NCBI GenBank assembly: GCA_900696645.1
Contig: CAADGV010000040.1
Span: 1-64,000 of the forward strand
DNA: 64,000 nt
Direction of reading: 5' to 3'
From: an uncultured Chlorobiota bacterium
GTDB taxonomy: Bacteria > Bacteroidota > Ignavibacteria > UBA10030 > UBA6906
The notes below the pieces were generated by a model. That model worked only from the letters and a program-made list of their open reading frames with translations. It had not been told where the DNA came from and did no database searches. Positions 1 through 8,849 of the stretch are shown piece by piece. A program made the translations under genes and the position numbers. Position 1 is the stretch's first letter. Every line of letters begins with the position of its first letter.

Positions 1-121
1 CTCCGATGCGTGTGATACACATGTTTCTCCGATAGATTGTGGTGGCTTGTTTCCGGTTACTCAGACTGTCCATCTTACCAAATAACCGCTCTTTTGTCCA
101 CCACCTACCGGAAAGGTTTCC

Positions 122-1105
122 TTATTTGAGAAGTACCATGCGTCGGACTTCCGCGTACGAGCCGGAGGTCAGCTTGTACAAGTATACGCCGCTGGGCAGA
201 TGGTCGGCGACAAAGTCCGTTGCGTACGACCCCGGCTGCAGGTGTTCATCCACCAACGTTCCAACTTCCGCCCCAAGAAGAGAGTACACCTTCAGCACAG
301 TCTGTGAAGCTGATGCGACCGTGAATTCAATTCTGGTGGACGGATTGAACGGATTCGGGTAGTTCTGCTTGAGACCGAAGCTGGCCGGCAAGCCCCCGGT
401 CCCCGCAACAGCAGTGGAAGGATAGCGGGTAATGCGCACATTGTCGAGGCAGACTTTGTCGGAGTTCGTTCCTGAAGGCCCGCCATCATAGAGCAGGTAA
501 CGAAACGCAATATATCTGTTGGCAGTAATGGGGATTGCATACGCGAAGCGCGTCCACAAGGCCTTCGGGGCGTGAACATAGCCCAATCGGGTTGTGAAAT
601 CATTAACACCCCGAGCGGTTGTCGAAAGGCGAATATCAAGAGAGTCGGGGTACACACCGCTCGTGGATCGTCTCGACGTGAGCCAGAATGTGAGACTGTC
701 CACCGAGCCAACCGGCGCGCTGCCGCCGGTGTTCGGGGTGATGAGATAATCGTCAATATAGAAACCGTTTGCTGTTCCGTAGTAGTTGGCAGCGAAAGCG
801 ATCCCCTCCTGCGGTGGCAGGCTTCCCTGCCCTCCGACGGTTAGGCTAATATACCACGATGTGTCAGTGCCCGTATTTCCGTCGGCGTTGATCATCAACC
901 AACCGGCCGGTGGAAATCCGGTTGCCGACGTATCATTGAACCCTTCCACAAAGATATCTGTTGCCGAAGCGCTTCCGGGTGAAGAAAGAACGCTCGAAAC
1001 CGGCGTGCCGATTTCTTTGCCCATTGTCTTGTCTTGTGCCATCGCGGGCAAAGACAGGATTGTCGCAACTGCGACGACCATCAACAAACAGGAAAGACGT
1101 TTCAT
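122..1105 (-). CDS. Secreted protein with a type IX secretion C-terminal sorting domain
   Basis: A 327-residue protein with an N-terminal signal peptide ending near AMAQ. The region after about residue 50 (VEGFNDTSATGFPPAGW) resembles the 'choice-of-anchor J' / cleaved-adhesin jelly-roll domain, which is common in adhesins and secreted proteases of this phylum. The last ~85 residues carry the type A sorting domain, with LKQNYPNPFNPSTRIEF and then a beta-rich tail ending in RRMVLLK. Such domains direct passage through the type IX system and cleavage or anchoring at the surface. The start has a strong AAGGAGGT ribosome site. The gene lies 36 nt downstream of the YfcC transporter and may be the last gene of that unit. 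The substrate or binding partner cannot be read from the sequence. Confidence 0.85.
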   Translation of the reverse strand: MKRLSCLLMVVAVATILSLPAMAQDKTMGKEIGTPVSSVLSSPGSASATDIFVEGFNDTSATGFPPAGWLMINADGNTGTDTSWYISLTVGGQGSLPPQEGIAFAANYYGTANGFYIDDYLITPNTGGSAPVGSVDSLTFWLTSRRSTSGVYPDSLDIRLSTTARGVNDFTTRLGYVHAPKALWTRFAYAIPITANRYIAFRYLLYDGGPSGTNSDKVCLDNVRITRYPSTAVAGTGGLPASFGLKQNYPNPFNPSTRIEFTVASASQTVLKVYSLLGAEVGTLVDEHLQPGSYATDFVADHLPSGVYLYKLTSGSYAEVRRMVLLK

Positions 1106-1141
1106 GGTACCTCCTTCGATAAGTGGTAATGAATAAGTGAG

Positions 1142-2533
1142 TTAGTGATATCCGAAAAAATATGGCGGTATCAACAACAATAGAGCGAGTATGAAGAAAT
1201 AAATCTGAGCCGGCAACATCCACTTGAACCATTTCTCCCATGAGATACCGGCAAGCCCCAAGACCCCCATAGTAATGCCGGAAGTCGGGAGTATGGGATT
1301 GATCCATCCCTCCCCGAACTGAAATGCAAGAACTGCGGTTTGCCGCGTAATCCCGACGGCATCGGCAAGGGGCGCCATCACCGGCATGGTCAATGCAGCC
1401 TGCCCCGATCCCGAATGGACGAAGAAGTTGATAATACCCTGTGCAACGAACATTGCCTGCGAAGCCACAACCGGATGCAGGCCCGAAATCATGTTCGACA
1501 GGCTGTAGAGCATGAGGTCGAGAACTTTCCCGTCATTCGCAACTATCAGGATGGCACGGGCGCAGCCGATGATGAGCGCCACTCCCATCATTCCCCGTGC
1601 ACCGTCTTTGAAACCATCTGTCATCTCGTCAAACGAAAGCTTGCCCGCAAACCCGCTGACAATGCCGAGTCCAAGAAAGAGTGCAGCAATCTCATTGATA
1701 TACCACTGGTATTCGAGGATGCCGTACACAAGCAAGACTATTGCAGCAACAAATGTCAGCAACACGAGTTTGTGACTGCGAGTGAAGGCAACAGCGTCAA
1801 AGCTGTCAAGATGGAATTCGTGTTTGCGCGATTTGTCGAGGTCGTACACAACACTCTTAGCAGGGTCCTTTCTGATTCTTGTCGCATACAGCATCACAAA
1901 CGTGATCATTGAAGCCGTGCTGATAAACCAGATAATGATTCTGTACTCCAGACCTGAATACAGGGGCAGTTCAGCAATACTCTGCGCAATGCCGACAGTA
2001 AAGGGATTGAAGATGGAACCCGCAAAGCCCGCCGCGGCACCAAGGAACGGTATTGCCGTTCCAACAATGGAGTCATATCCCAACGAGAGAGAGAGCGGAA
2101 TGAAGATCAGAACGAACGGCAGGGTTTCCTCTCCCATGCCGAAAATTGCCCCGCCAAGGGAAAACAACGTCATCGTGACAGGAATGAAGAATTTTTGAAG
2201 GTGAGGCTTGCGCGCAAAGGTCACAGCCATCTTCTGGACCGAAACCGCTACCGCTCCTGTTTTCTCAACCACCATGAATGATCCGCCGATCACAAACAAA
2301 AATGCGATAATATGTGCTGCCTCGATGAAACCTTCCACGGGAGCCATCAGAAGGGCGCCTACTCCCTGGGGATTGCTTTCCACAAACGTAAACGAATCGG
2401 CAATGACGAGGGTTTTGCCATCTTTCATCTCCCGTTTGTATTCTCCTCCCGGAACGATCCACGTAGCAGCCGCCACGAGAATGACAACGCCATAAATCAT
2501 CACGAGAGTATTAAACGAAAACGTCTTCTTCAT
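1142..2533 (-). CDS. YfcC/DcuC-family integral membrane transporter
   Basis: A 463-residue polytopic membrane protein. The start (FSFNTLVMIYGVVILVAAAT) followed by WIVPGGEY is typical of the YfcC branch of the DcuC superfamily, and at least ten hydrophobic segments follow. Family members are annotated as C4-dicarboxylate or basic amino acid/ornithine carriers, and substrates are often only predicted. Its start codon overlaps the stop of the upstream cyanophycinase gene by 4 nt (ATGA), so the two are co-translated. That context suggests import of amino acids or dipeptides released by the cyanophycinase, which is an inference. Full length for the family. Confidence 0.85.
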   Translation of the reverse strand: MKKTFSFNTLVMIYGVVILVAAATWIVPGGEYKREMKDGKTLVIADSFTFVESNPQGVGALLMAPVEGFIEAAHIIAFLFVIGGSFMVVEKTGAVAVSVQKMAVTFARKPHLQKFFIPVTMTLFSLGGAIFGMGEETLPFVLIFIPLSLSLGYDSIVGTAIPFLGAAAGFAGSIFNPFTVGIAQSIAELPLYSGLEYRIIIWFISTASMITFVMLYATRIRKDPAKSVVYDLDKSRKHEFHLDSFDAVAFTRSHKLVLLTFVAAIVLLVYGILEYQWYINEIAALFLGLGIVSGFAGKLSFDEMTDGFKDGARGMMGVALIIGCARAILIVANDGKVLDLMLYSLSNMISGLHPVVASQAMFVAQGIINFFVHSGSGQAALTMPVMAPLADAVGITRQTAVLAFQFGEGWINPILPTSGITMGVLGLAGISWEKWFKWMLPAQIYFFILALLLLIPPYFFGYH

Positions 2534-3417
2534 TTTTTCTTCGGAGAAGTTGAACCGGATGCCATGAAGTAGCGGTCACCGTCAACAAGAATGCTCATGG
2601 CGAGGTGATACCCCGCCAGATTGCCGCTCTCAACCGCCCGGACAGACCGTGCGTTGCGCGCATCATACACAATCACCGAACCGGTACCGGTAACACGAAA
2701 TGTGTTGTCGGGATTGACAATGATGGCTGTTGCCTCGTCGATGCCTATGCCAATGAGCTTCGGATTTTCCAGCACAAGACTGACAAGCCGGTTGTGTCGT
2801 TTTCGCCGCACAAAGTGTTGGTCGATGATAACACCGTCGAGAAAACCCAATCCGTCCGCGGTTTCGATGTTACCTTTCTTCAGTGAGATATATGCGTTCG
2901 CTGTATCCTTGTTCAACAACTCATTGCCTGTAATCATAATCTTGCTCATGACAGCGGCACCTGCGCTTGTACCGCCAACAACAGCGCCATCCAAATACAG
3001 CCGTCTGAGTTTTCTGTGGACGGGAGTTCCTGCAATTACTGCCGTCAGCCTCGATTGATCTCCACCGGTGAAGTAGACGCCTGTTGCGCCATCGAGGCGC
3101 TTCGTGCTTGCTTCGTTCATCGCCTGTTCACGAGTCATCAGTATCCAATCAGCAGAAGCAACGCCGTATGAACGAAATTCTTCCGCCATCTCCATTCCTG
3201 CTGTGTCTGGTTCACCGCTCGCATTGGGAAGCACTACAACGCGTGCATTCGTTCCGCCGGCAAGATCGACAAACTGCCGCATCATTTCTTTTGAGCGATG
3301 CCCGCCGCCGATGATAAAAAGATGTCCTTTTGTCTTTGGCCCTGCGCAGGCAGATTCCGCCAACGCCGCAAGACAAAGAACGACGAGTATGAACGTCGAA
3401 TTGAATGTCCTGTTCAT
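2530..3417 (-). CDS. Cyanophycinase-like peptidase, S51 family, exported
   Basis: A 295-residue protein with a signal peptide (hydrophobic stretch ending ESACAG). It has the S51 features: HLFIIGGG near the mature N-terminus, GVYFTGGDQSRL in the middle and the nucleophile elbow GGTSAGAAVMS, where the Ser of TSAG is the expected catalytic residue. Cyanophycinases cleave cyanophycin (multi-L-arginyl-poly-L-aspartate) to beta-Asp-Arg dipeptides. The signal peptide points to action in the periplasm or outside the cell, as in secreted scavenging forms. The gene overlaps the M20 peptidase gene upstream and the transporter gene downstream by 4 nt each. An S51 dipeptidase of other specificity is possible; the length fits cyanophycinase better than the shorter peptidase E. 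Confidence 0.8.
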   Translation of the reverse strand: MNRTFNSTFILVVLCLAALAESACAGPKTKGHLFIIGGGHRSKEMMRQFVDLAGGTNARVVVLPNASGEPDTAGMEMAEEFRSYGVASADWILMTREQAMNEASTKRLDGATGVYFTGGDQSRLTAVIAGTPVHRKLRRLYLDGAVVGGTSAGAAVMSKIMITGNELLNKDTANAYISLKKGNIETADGLGFLDGVIIDQHFVRRKRHNRLVSLVLENPKLIGIGIDEATAIIVNPDNTFRVTGTGSVIVYDARNARSVRAVESGNLAGYHLAMSILVDGDRYFMASGSTSPKKK

Positions 3418-4529
3418 GTGAGTGTCGCACTTCGTTTGAAAAGTTCGTGCGCTATTTCCGCAGATTTCTTCAGGTCTTCAAGCAGAATGAACTCATCGTT
3501 GCCGTGAGGATTCTGCGCACCGATACCAAGATTTACTGATGGAATGCCTTTCGCATTCAACATATTGGCATCGCTGCCGCCAAGGTACTTGATCGGATGT
3601 GGTGCCAAGCCAACAGATTGCAGTACATCTTCTGTCAGCTTGACAACGTCGCTCGCCGGATCAAGCACAAAAGGGGCAAAATCAAGGCTGGTAGTAAATT
3701 CAACACAGCCATGATGTTCGGCCGCCACATCGCCAAACGCCAGGCGAAGCATTTCGAGATGTGTGTTGATCGAAGGTGCATCGAATGCTCTGACCTCTCC
3801 TTGAAGCGTGCAACGATCGGGGACAACGTTTGTCGCCGTGCCGCCAACAATCATCCCGACATTTGATGTCATCGTCGAACTCAGCCTACCGATCGGAATC
3901 CGGCTGATTGCTACCGCTGCTATGCGGATTGCATTTACACCTTTTTCCGGGGCAACACCTGCATGCGACGACGTACCGATGAATGTCGCGTTGTACATTG
4001 CACAGCCTACCGCTGCCTGGATGTACGTGCCGGGCCGTTTGGAACAGTCAAAAACAAAACAACTCTTTACGCTGTATGGAGACAGATCGATGTACTTTGA
4101 ACCGAACGGACCAAGTTCCTCGGCCACTGTAAATACAACAATGAAGTTACCGGAAACGCCGGCCATGAGATGCTCCCGAAGAGCATGAAGAAGAATGGAT
4201 GTTCCGGCACGATTATCAACTCCCAGTGCTGTTGTGCCGTCACTCTCGATACGCACATCAGAGAGGACGGGACGAACATCAGCCGTTGAGCGTGGGGTGT
4301 CAAGATGCGCCAGCAAAGCAATTGCTGGGCGGGTTGGATTAAAAGAAAAGGGAACGCACACCAGGTTGCCGCATTCGCCATTGAATAGCGGTGCTGTATT
4401 ATCTTCCCGTACATCGACCGGGAGACCGGCAAGAGTTCGGCGTACGAAATCGGCCATCGGCCGCTCTCGGAGCGAGAGGGCATCAACCTTGATAGCATCG
4501 AGAAACAGTCCAATGAGGTCACTCGCCAT
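3414..4529 (-). CDS. M20-family metallopeptidase (PepT-like aminopeptidase)
   Basis: About 371 residues from the ATG at 4529. It shows the M20 metal and catalytic motifs in order: LLAHLDTP (first His and catalytic Asp), GVDNRAG (bridging Asp), TVAEELG (Glu-Glu pair), VFDCSKRPG (metal Asp region) and a C-terminal NPHGNDEF His. A dimerisation-domain region lies in between (FIGTSSHAGVAPEKG). There is no signal peptide, so it is cytoplasmic. An in-frame TTG at 4583 has an AAGG six nt upstream and would add 18 residues that do not look like the family N-terminus; the ATG is preferred with limited certainty. As first gene of an overlapping trio with cyanophycinase and a transporter, it may hydrolyse imported dipeptides (inference). 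Confidence 0.82.
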   Translation of the reverse strand: MASDLIGLFLDAIKVDALSLRERPMADFVRRTLAGLPVDVREDNTAPLFNGECGNLVCVPFSFNPTRPAIALLAHLDTPRSTADVRPVLSDVRIESDGTTALGVDNRAGTSILLHALREHLMAGVSGNFIVVFTVAEELGPFGSKYIDLSPYSVKSCFVFDCSKRPGTYIQAAVGCAMYNATFIGTSSHAGVAPEKGVNAIRIAAVAISRIPIGRLSSTMTSNVGMIVGGTATNVVPDRCTLQGEVRAFDAPSINTHLEMLRLAFGDVAAEHHGCVEFTTSLDFAPFVLDPASDVVKLTEDVLQSVGLAPHPIKYLGGSDANMLNAKGIPSVNLGIGAQNPHGNDEFILLEDLKKSAEIAHELFKRSATLT

Positions 4530-4751
4530 GATCGTGAAGAGTTTTCCAGCAAGAAGAGACAATGAAAAAATGTTTTCATCCAAAATATACCTTGATGCGA
4601 TGATATTGTCAAGTAAAATAGTTCCTGCGCCCGAGATTGAAACGGACCGATGACTATGTATAAGTCGGAATACGCGGATGAAAAAGAAGGACGGTTTGCT
4701 CGGTTAGAGACGGGTAAAAGAGGGGTATGGAGAATCATCGTAAATGGTGAG

Positions 4752-4824
4752 TAGCCTTAACGGGAATCGAACCCGTATTTCGGCCTTGAGAGGGCCGCGT
4801 CCTAAACCGTTAGACGATAAGGCC
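4752..4824 (-). tRNA. tRNA-Glu (CTC)
   Basis: A 73-nt cloverleaf. The acceptor GGCCTTA pairs with TAAGGCT (one G-T), the D-arm region contains CTAACGGTTTAGGA, the anticodon loop CTCTCAA gives anticodon CTC, and the T-arm is CGGGTTCGATTCCCG. CCA is not encoded. It lies 52 nt downstream of tRNA-Gln on the same strand and is probably in the same transcript. Confidence 0.93.
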
Positions 4825-4876
4825 AGGTTTTTTACGACAAGAATCGGAAAGCGGATCCGAATCTTGCTCAGTTGTG

Positions 4877-4947
4877 CTGCCCCGCAAGGATTCGAACCTC
4901 GATAAGCAGATCCAGAGTCTGCCGTCTTGCCATTAGACGACGGGGCA
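4877..4947 (-). tRNA. tRNA-Gln (CTG)
   Basis: A 71-nt cloverleaf. The acceptor TGCCCCG pairs with CGGGGCA, the anticodon stem GCAGA/TCTGC encloses CTCTGGA (anticodon CTG), the T-arm is GAGGTTCGAATCCTT and the discriminator base is G. It is the first tRNA of a Gln-Glu pair and lies just downstream of a sigma70-like promoter. Confidence 0.93.
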
Positions 4948-4962
4948 CAAATATCTTGTAAA

Positions 4963-4991
4963 AATCTAAAGAAAACGGCATGTAAAGTCAA
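4963..4991 (-). promoter_or_regulatory. Sigma70-like promoter of the tRNA-Gln/Glu pair
   Basis: On the minus strand TTGACT (4986-4991) is followed by exactly 17 nt and TAGATT (4963-4968). The -10 ends 15 nt before the mature 5' end of tRNA-Gln. The tRNA-Arg(ACG) gene at 12204 has almost the same layout (TTGAAA, 17 nt, TAGATT, 15 nt), which supports both calls. Confidence 0.6.
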
Positions 4992-5264
4992 CCTGCAGCC
5001 CGATGACCTGTTCAAACGTGACGCGCTTCACTGTTTCCTAAGGGGATTCTCTGTTTCGTTGATTCGGCTAACAGATTTGGGACTCTGTAACAGAGTTGCG
5101 ATTCCAGTTCTCAGATGCTCCACCGAATTCCATTGAATTGGGATCCGGCATTTCAGGCAGGATGAAGTTAGCTGCCACACATTCAGGGGAAATCTTACAA
5201 ACAAAGAACCCGTCTTAGAGGGACATCCAAAGAACCTCTCATTCCACAACTGAGGAGATTGTAG
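4992..5264. other. Intergenic region with no recognised gene
   Basis: It separates the minus-strand tRNA promoter from the plus-strand envelope operon. No conserved protein, RNA or strong hairpin was found. The right end carries the ribosome site GAGGAGA six nt before the ATG at 5265. A promoter for the operon must lie here, but no convincing -35/-10 pair was found. Confidence 0.5.
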
Positions 5265-5621
5265 ATGGATTGGATACGCATTGCGCAGGGACTCGTGTTT
5301 CTCGGTGCATCATTCCTGGTCGTTGTAGTAGGTATGCGCGGCATTGACCCGGAGGCTATTTCGCTGGACCTCGTGTACTCGGCACTTTATCTGGAATCGG
5401 GTATGCTTGCCATTCTTGCTTTTCTGTATATGTTTACCAATTCGAGTGAGCCGAACAAGGCAAAAGCCCTGCGAACTACCATCGCTGAGATTGATGGGTC
5501 ATTGAAGGCAGTTGTAGAAAACCTCAACGCCAATGGACGAAACAGTCTGCCACCCGGAGTCATGGACCAGCTTTCCGAAATCAAAGGAAGAGTCGGGTAC
5601 ATGAAGGGGATTATCAACTAA
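5265..5621 (+). CDS. Small inner-membrane protein of unknown function
   Basis: 118 residues, not recognised. Two hydrophobic segments (about residues 5-25, IAQGLVFLGASFLVVVVG, and about 40-58, SALYLESGMLAILAFLYMF) predict a two-span inner-membrane protein. They are followed by a ~60-residue soluble tail with a helical, coiled-coil-like stretch (LRTTIAEIDGSLKAVVENL). The start has a strong GAGGAGA ribosome site. It is the first of five same-strand genes with gaps of at most 28 nt or with overlaps, so it probably provides the membrane base of whatever they do together. Confidence 0.75.
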   Translation: MDWIRIAQGLVFLGASFLVVVVGMRGIDPEAISLDLVYSALYLESGMLAILAFLYMFTNSSEPNKAKALRTTIAEIDGSLKAVVENLNANGRNSLPPGVMDQLSEIKGRVGYMKGIIN

Positions 5622-5649
5622 TGACAGATATGCCGGCACCAGGTGTTTC

Positions 5650-6195
5650 ATGAAACAGTCTTTCCTCATCGTCTACTTTGTTCTCTATCTTGTTGCGGTT
5701 GTGGCGTTGCTTGCAGGATCAGGGGGAGGCAGAATTCCATGCGGACAACTGGCGGATAGTATGTCTGTCTCGTTGTCGGAAGGTATCTACGTCACAGCTC
5801 CCCGCACAGTACAGGTACAATTGTATCGACTCAAAATGGGGAGCATGACCGTCGAAGGCCGCCCGCGAACAACGAACATTCCTGTTTATGCAACCGGCCT
5901 CGTGTCGCCACAGGAACGGGAAAAGATCGTTTACCAGGTCACAGCACACGGGAGCGCGCCTCAACTGGAATGTGTTACCGACCGCGAAACCGGCATCGGG
6001 CTCATTGCTTACCGGTTCACACAAGTCGGAAAATTCCGCTACACAATAACCGGCGAGGTCGATCGGCACATTCCCGACAAACTCCCGTTGTGTGTACGGG
6101 AATTGCTCTCCGGCTTGCAGGGAAAAACGCTAACAAGCAGTACCGACGTGGAAGTGATAGTTGAATACGATTATATCGAACCGCCAATCCGATGA
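5650..6195 (+). CDS. Membrane-anchored or exported hypothetical protein
   Basis: 181 residues, not recognised. The N-terminal hydrophobic stretch (LIVYFVLYLVAVVALLAG) is an uncleaved anchor or a signal peptide; the remaining ~150 residues look beta-rich and contain few Cys. There is no lipobox. It starts 28 nt after the first gene of the cluster and overlaps the next by 4 nt (ATGA), so expression is coupled. The middle gives a surface-domain impression (VSLSEGIYVTAPRTVQVQLY), but no family could be named. Confidence 0.7.
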   Translation: MKQSFLIVYFVLYLVAVVALLAGSGGGRIPCGQLADSMSVSLSEGIYVTAPRTVQVQLYRLKMGSMTVEGRPRTTNIPVYATGLVSPQEREKIVYQVTAHGSAPQLECVTDRETGIGLIAYRFTQVGKFRYTITGEVDRHIPDKLPLCVRELLSGLQGKTLTSSTDVEVIVEYDYIEPPIR

Positions 6196-7316
6196 AAAGA
6201 ATCCTGCTTGCATGCTTGCTGACCGCGAGTCTGTTCCTCTCGCTCGCATTTTCGCAGAAACCAGATTTTCGCCGTGAGTTCAATCTCACATTGCTTGTTC
6301 ATCGCGACACCATGTCGGTGCTTGCGGGCGAGTATGTCACTCTTTCCGACCCGGAATGGGACTGGCGGACTCCGCCTACATGTACAATTCTCGTGTACCG
6401 CCGGGATCGAACGACACGTCCGGACGATCAAATGTGCAACACATTGTACGGTGTCAATTCCGGCAATAATTATACGGTGTATTCCCGTGTTCGGTTTGAC
6501 GCGGCCGATACACTTACCGTTCTGAGAATTCTCGAGGGGCAGGGAAGAGACAGGAGAATGTACCGCTACGGTGATGAATGGCAGATTCATGTCCGTTGGC
6601 CGTCTCTGCATTCGTTGGTTAATCGTGAATACTGGTACGGCGAATCGTCGGTGTTCAGTTTTGCAGCGGGACACGAAGACTACTCCGGCTATTCGTATGA
6701 CATCGAATCGCGAAATCGCGTCCTGTATTCGGAGCAGGGTTCGACTGTTCGGATCGAGCGTATTTGGAGAACCCTGCCACCCGCAGAACTCAATTCGACA
6801 ATTACCATCAAGGGGAAATACAAGGGCAAGACATTCAAATACTTTGATCCGGCAACCAAGCAGGTTTCAGAGTCTGTCTGGAACATTGAATTGAAAAGCC
6901 CCGGTCGCATTGAAGATGTTGCGTTGTGGGCCGTCGATTCAACCTATGACCGGCTGAAAGCAGCCAACCGAATGGACCTGCTCCCCCCAATTCCTCTCAA
7001 CATAAACCAAGAGGGTAAATACAACCCCCGCGAATTCCGGTTCTCGAGCTATGCCGTAAGTCGTATGAGTTTCTTCATGTTCATGCCGGATGTGTGGGAT
7101 GTTACGGTTACGAGCGCCCCGTCCCAGTTTCTCTCGCGTGTCGAATGGCGGGCGGATGATCCGTGGCGCGTGTTGGTGATTGTCCCTAACGAAGACTTTC
7201 TTCGGGACCGTTCTGTACGAAACGCGCCTGAAGTGAGTTTGAGAATTCGTTTTCGCGATCAATTCGGCACTTCATTCAGCCGGGTGTACAAGGCTCGTGT
7301 GTATCAGGCTCAGTAA
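6192..7316 (+). CDS. Secreted hypothetical protein, beta-rich
   Basis: 374 residues with a signal peptide cleaved near LAFSQ. The rest is rich in aromatic and alternating beta-strand sequence. The type IX 'plug' family (DUF5103) was considered because of the strand pattern and Tyr/Trp content, but its characteristic N-terminal motif is absent, so no family is assigned. It overlaps the preceding gene by 4 nt and is followed after 24 nt by a probable outer-membrane protein. Its position between a membrane-anchored protein and two probable barrels suggests a periplasmic or surface partner (inference). Confidence 0.7.
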   Translation: MKRILLACLLTASLFLSLAFSQKPDFRREFNLTLLVHRDTMSVLAGEYVTLSDPEWDWRTPPTCTILVYRRDRTTRPDDQMCNTLYGVNSGNNYTVYSRVRFDAADTLTVLRILEGQGRDRRMYRYGDEWQIHVRWPSLHSLVNREYWYGESSVFSFAAGHEDYSGYSYDIESRNRVLYSEQGSTVRIERIWRTLPPAELNSTITIKGKYKGKTFKYFDPATKQVSESVWNIELKSPGRIEDVALWAVDSTYDRLKAANRMDLLPPIPLNINQEGKYNPREFRFSSYAVSRMSFFMFMPDVWDVTVTSAPSQFLSRVEWRADDPWRVLVIVPNEDFLRDRSVRNAPEVSLRIRFRDQFGTSFSRVYKARVYQAQ

Positions 7317-7340
7317 TCAATCATTTGGTAGGTGTTGTAG

Positions 7341-8849
7341 ATGGCGTGCCGGAAAATTGTAGTTCTGCTACTGATGAGCTGGTCGATTGCCAGCATCGGG
7401 CGGGCAGATTCATTGGATATCGAGTTCAAACGAGTCCTGACTGCTGTTGCTCAGGATTCCGCATATTCCCGCCTGTATTTCATGGACCTCAAACGCCCGA
7501 ACCTGCCAATTAACGGACTGCGACACAAAGATCTTGAAAGGACTTTCTCTTACGATACTATCTCGTCGGGCGGATCACTTCGGGAGTATGTATATCGATT
7601 TGTGTATGTTCCTGTGCGATTTTCGTTTGGCGGAGTAACCCTGCCACTCGTTCCGTTGATAGCTGAAGAGATGACAACAGAAGGTGAGCGTGCACCGCAA
7701 GGATCAGTCCGGCCCGTTACCAACAACAGACTCATCTTTGACCTGCAGGATTTTGCTGCAATGAAAAGAGACTTCTCGCCTGAGTTTATGATGTTTGTCC
7801 AACAACTCAGCCGCTATCATATTGAAGGGCGAGGCGTTCCGCTGGGAAGTAAAATCCGTGGGAACCCGATCCAGGACACTGCATTGATCGCAGACGGAAA
7901 CAGGGATTACTTCCGTCACATCAGGTTGAGCAATGGTTACGTCGGTAACCCGCACGGAGACGAACCAATCTCCCTCGATCTCACCTGGTCAGCCCTCAAA
8001 CTCTCTCTTGACTTTGCATCCGAAGAGCAATGGATCGGCGTCCACAGCTTTGGTGTGGAAGTGGGTGTTGGCGACCGCCTGCTGAGTCTCCTCTCCTATC
8101 AATCGCCATACATCTCCTGGGGAGGGCGTTTGCTCGTATTCTTCGGGGGGGAATATGCAAACATTGACACCAGCTTCTTCTTTGACCTCCGGATCCTCGC
8201 GCGCACCGCTGTCAACACAAATAATTTGATTCAAAGGTGGAGGTTGGACAACAGAGGCGCGTTGGCTACACTTCAACGCAGCGTACTCAATGTTACATCG
8301 GGAGCCGGTGTTGAATTGCGAACAGGAAGACCGTTCAGCAACAGGCTCCCCTTCTTCACGTTCTATTACTCGGGCGGAGCAACAGAATTTGAGAAACCCT
8401 TTGTCAAGCTCAAACAACGAAATCGTGACATCGCTTACTTCTCAACCGTGCAGTGGGAAGTATATCTGACCCACTACTGGAACCTCGAACGGGAGGCACA
8501 CAATACCATCAAGCTGGATATCGGCGCCGGGTCATACGATATTTGGGAAGCAGTATACGACACCTCAGGCAAGCTCCGTTCATACGATCAAAATGTTCTT
8601 CTCAGTGCCATGAAACCTCTGATCGTTTTCGAGTACATGCACGATTCAAAAGCAACACGGTTCGGTGCCACCACACGGTTCTTCGATAACCGTCTTATTA
8701 TCCATCCCTGGATCAAGATATTCCGAAGCGGGCCGCACGAAATCAGGTTGGAATCCATCTGGTTGACGCGGGTGTTCGGTCGCTCACCGCAACCGTGGGA
8801 GGTGGAGAAGGGGTCAATGATGCAACTACGATATCGTTTTGGATTGTGA
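7341..8849 (+). CDS. Probable outer-membrane beta-barrel protein, unrecognised
   Basis: 502 residues with a signal peptide ending near GRADS. From about residue 200 it shows alternating hydrophobic and polar strands with aromatic girdles (SLDLTWSALKLSLDF, WGGRLLVFFGGEY, FPFFTFYYSGG-like segments) and ends MQLRYRFGL, a C-terminal strand close to the BAM signal pattern. No family was recognised. The stop codon overlaps the next gene's start (TGATG), so translation is probably coupled. The first ~180 residues may form a periplasmic domain. Confidence 0.7.
   Translation: MACRKIVVLLLMSWSIASIGRADSLDIEFKRVLTAVAQDSAYSRLYFMDLKRPNLPINGLRHKDLERTFSYDTISSGGSLREYVYRFVYVPVRFSFGGVTLPLVPLIAEEMTTEGERAPQGSVRPVTNNRLIFDLQDFAAMKRDFSPEFMMFVQQLSRYHIEGRGVPLGSKIRGNPIQDTALIADGNRDYFRHIRLSNGYVGNPHGDEPISLDLTWSALKLSLDFASEEQWIGVHSFGVEVGVGDRLLSLLSYQSPYISWGGRLLVFFGGEYANIDTSFFFDLRILARTAVNTNNLIQRWRLDNRGALATLQRSVLNVTSGAGVELRTGRPFSNRLPFFTFYYSGGATEFEKPFVKLKQRNRDIAYFSTVQWEVYLTHYWNLEREAHNTIKLDIGAGSYDIWEAVYDTSGKLRSYDQNVLLSAMKPLIVFEYMHDSKATRFGATTRFFDNRLIIHPWIKIFRSGPHEIRLESIWLTRVFGRSPQPWEVEKGSMMQLRYRFGL

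Noticed and set aside
1-121. Possible gene on the plus strand at the left edge
   Set aside because: The frame starting at 39 runs antisense through the sorting-domain protein and has no signal of its own; the first 121 nt hold nothing recognisable.
6192-7316. Type IX secretion 'plug' protein (DUF5103)
   Set aside because: The strand pattern is similar but the family N-terminal motif and overall sequence do not fit.
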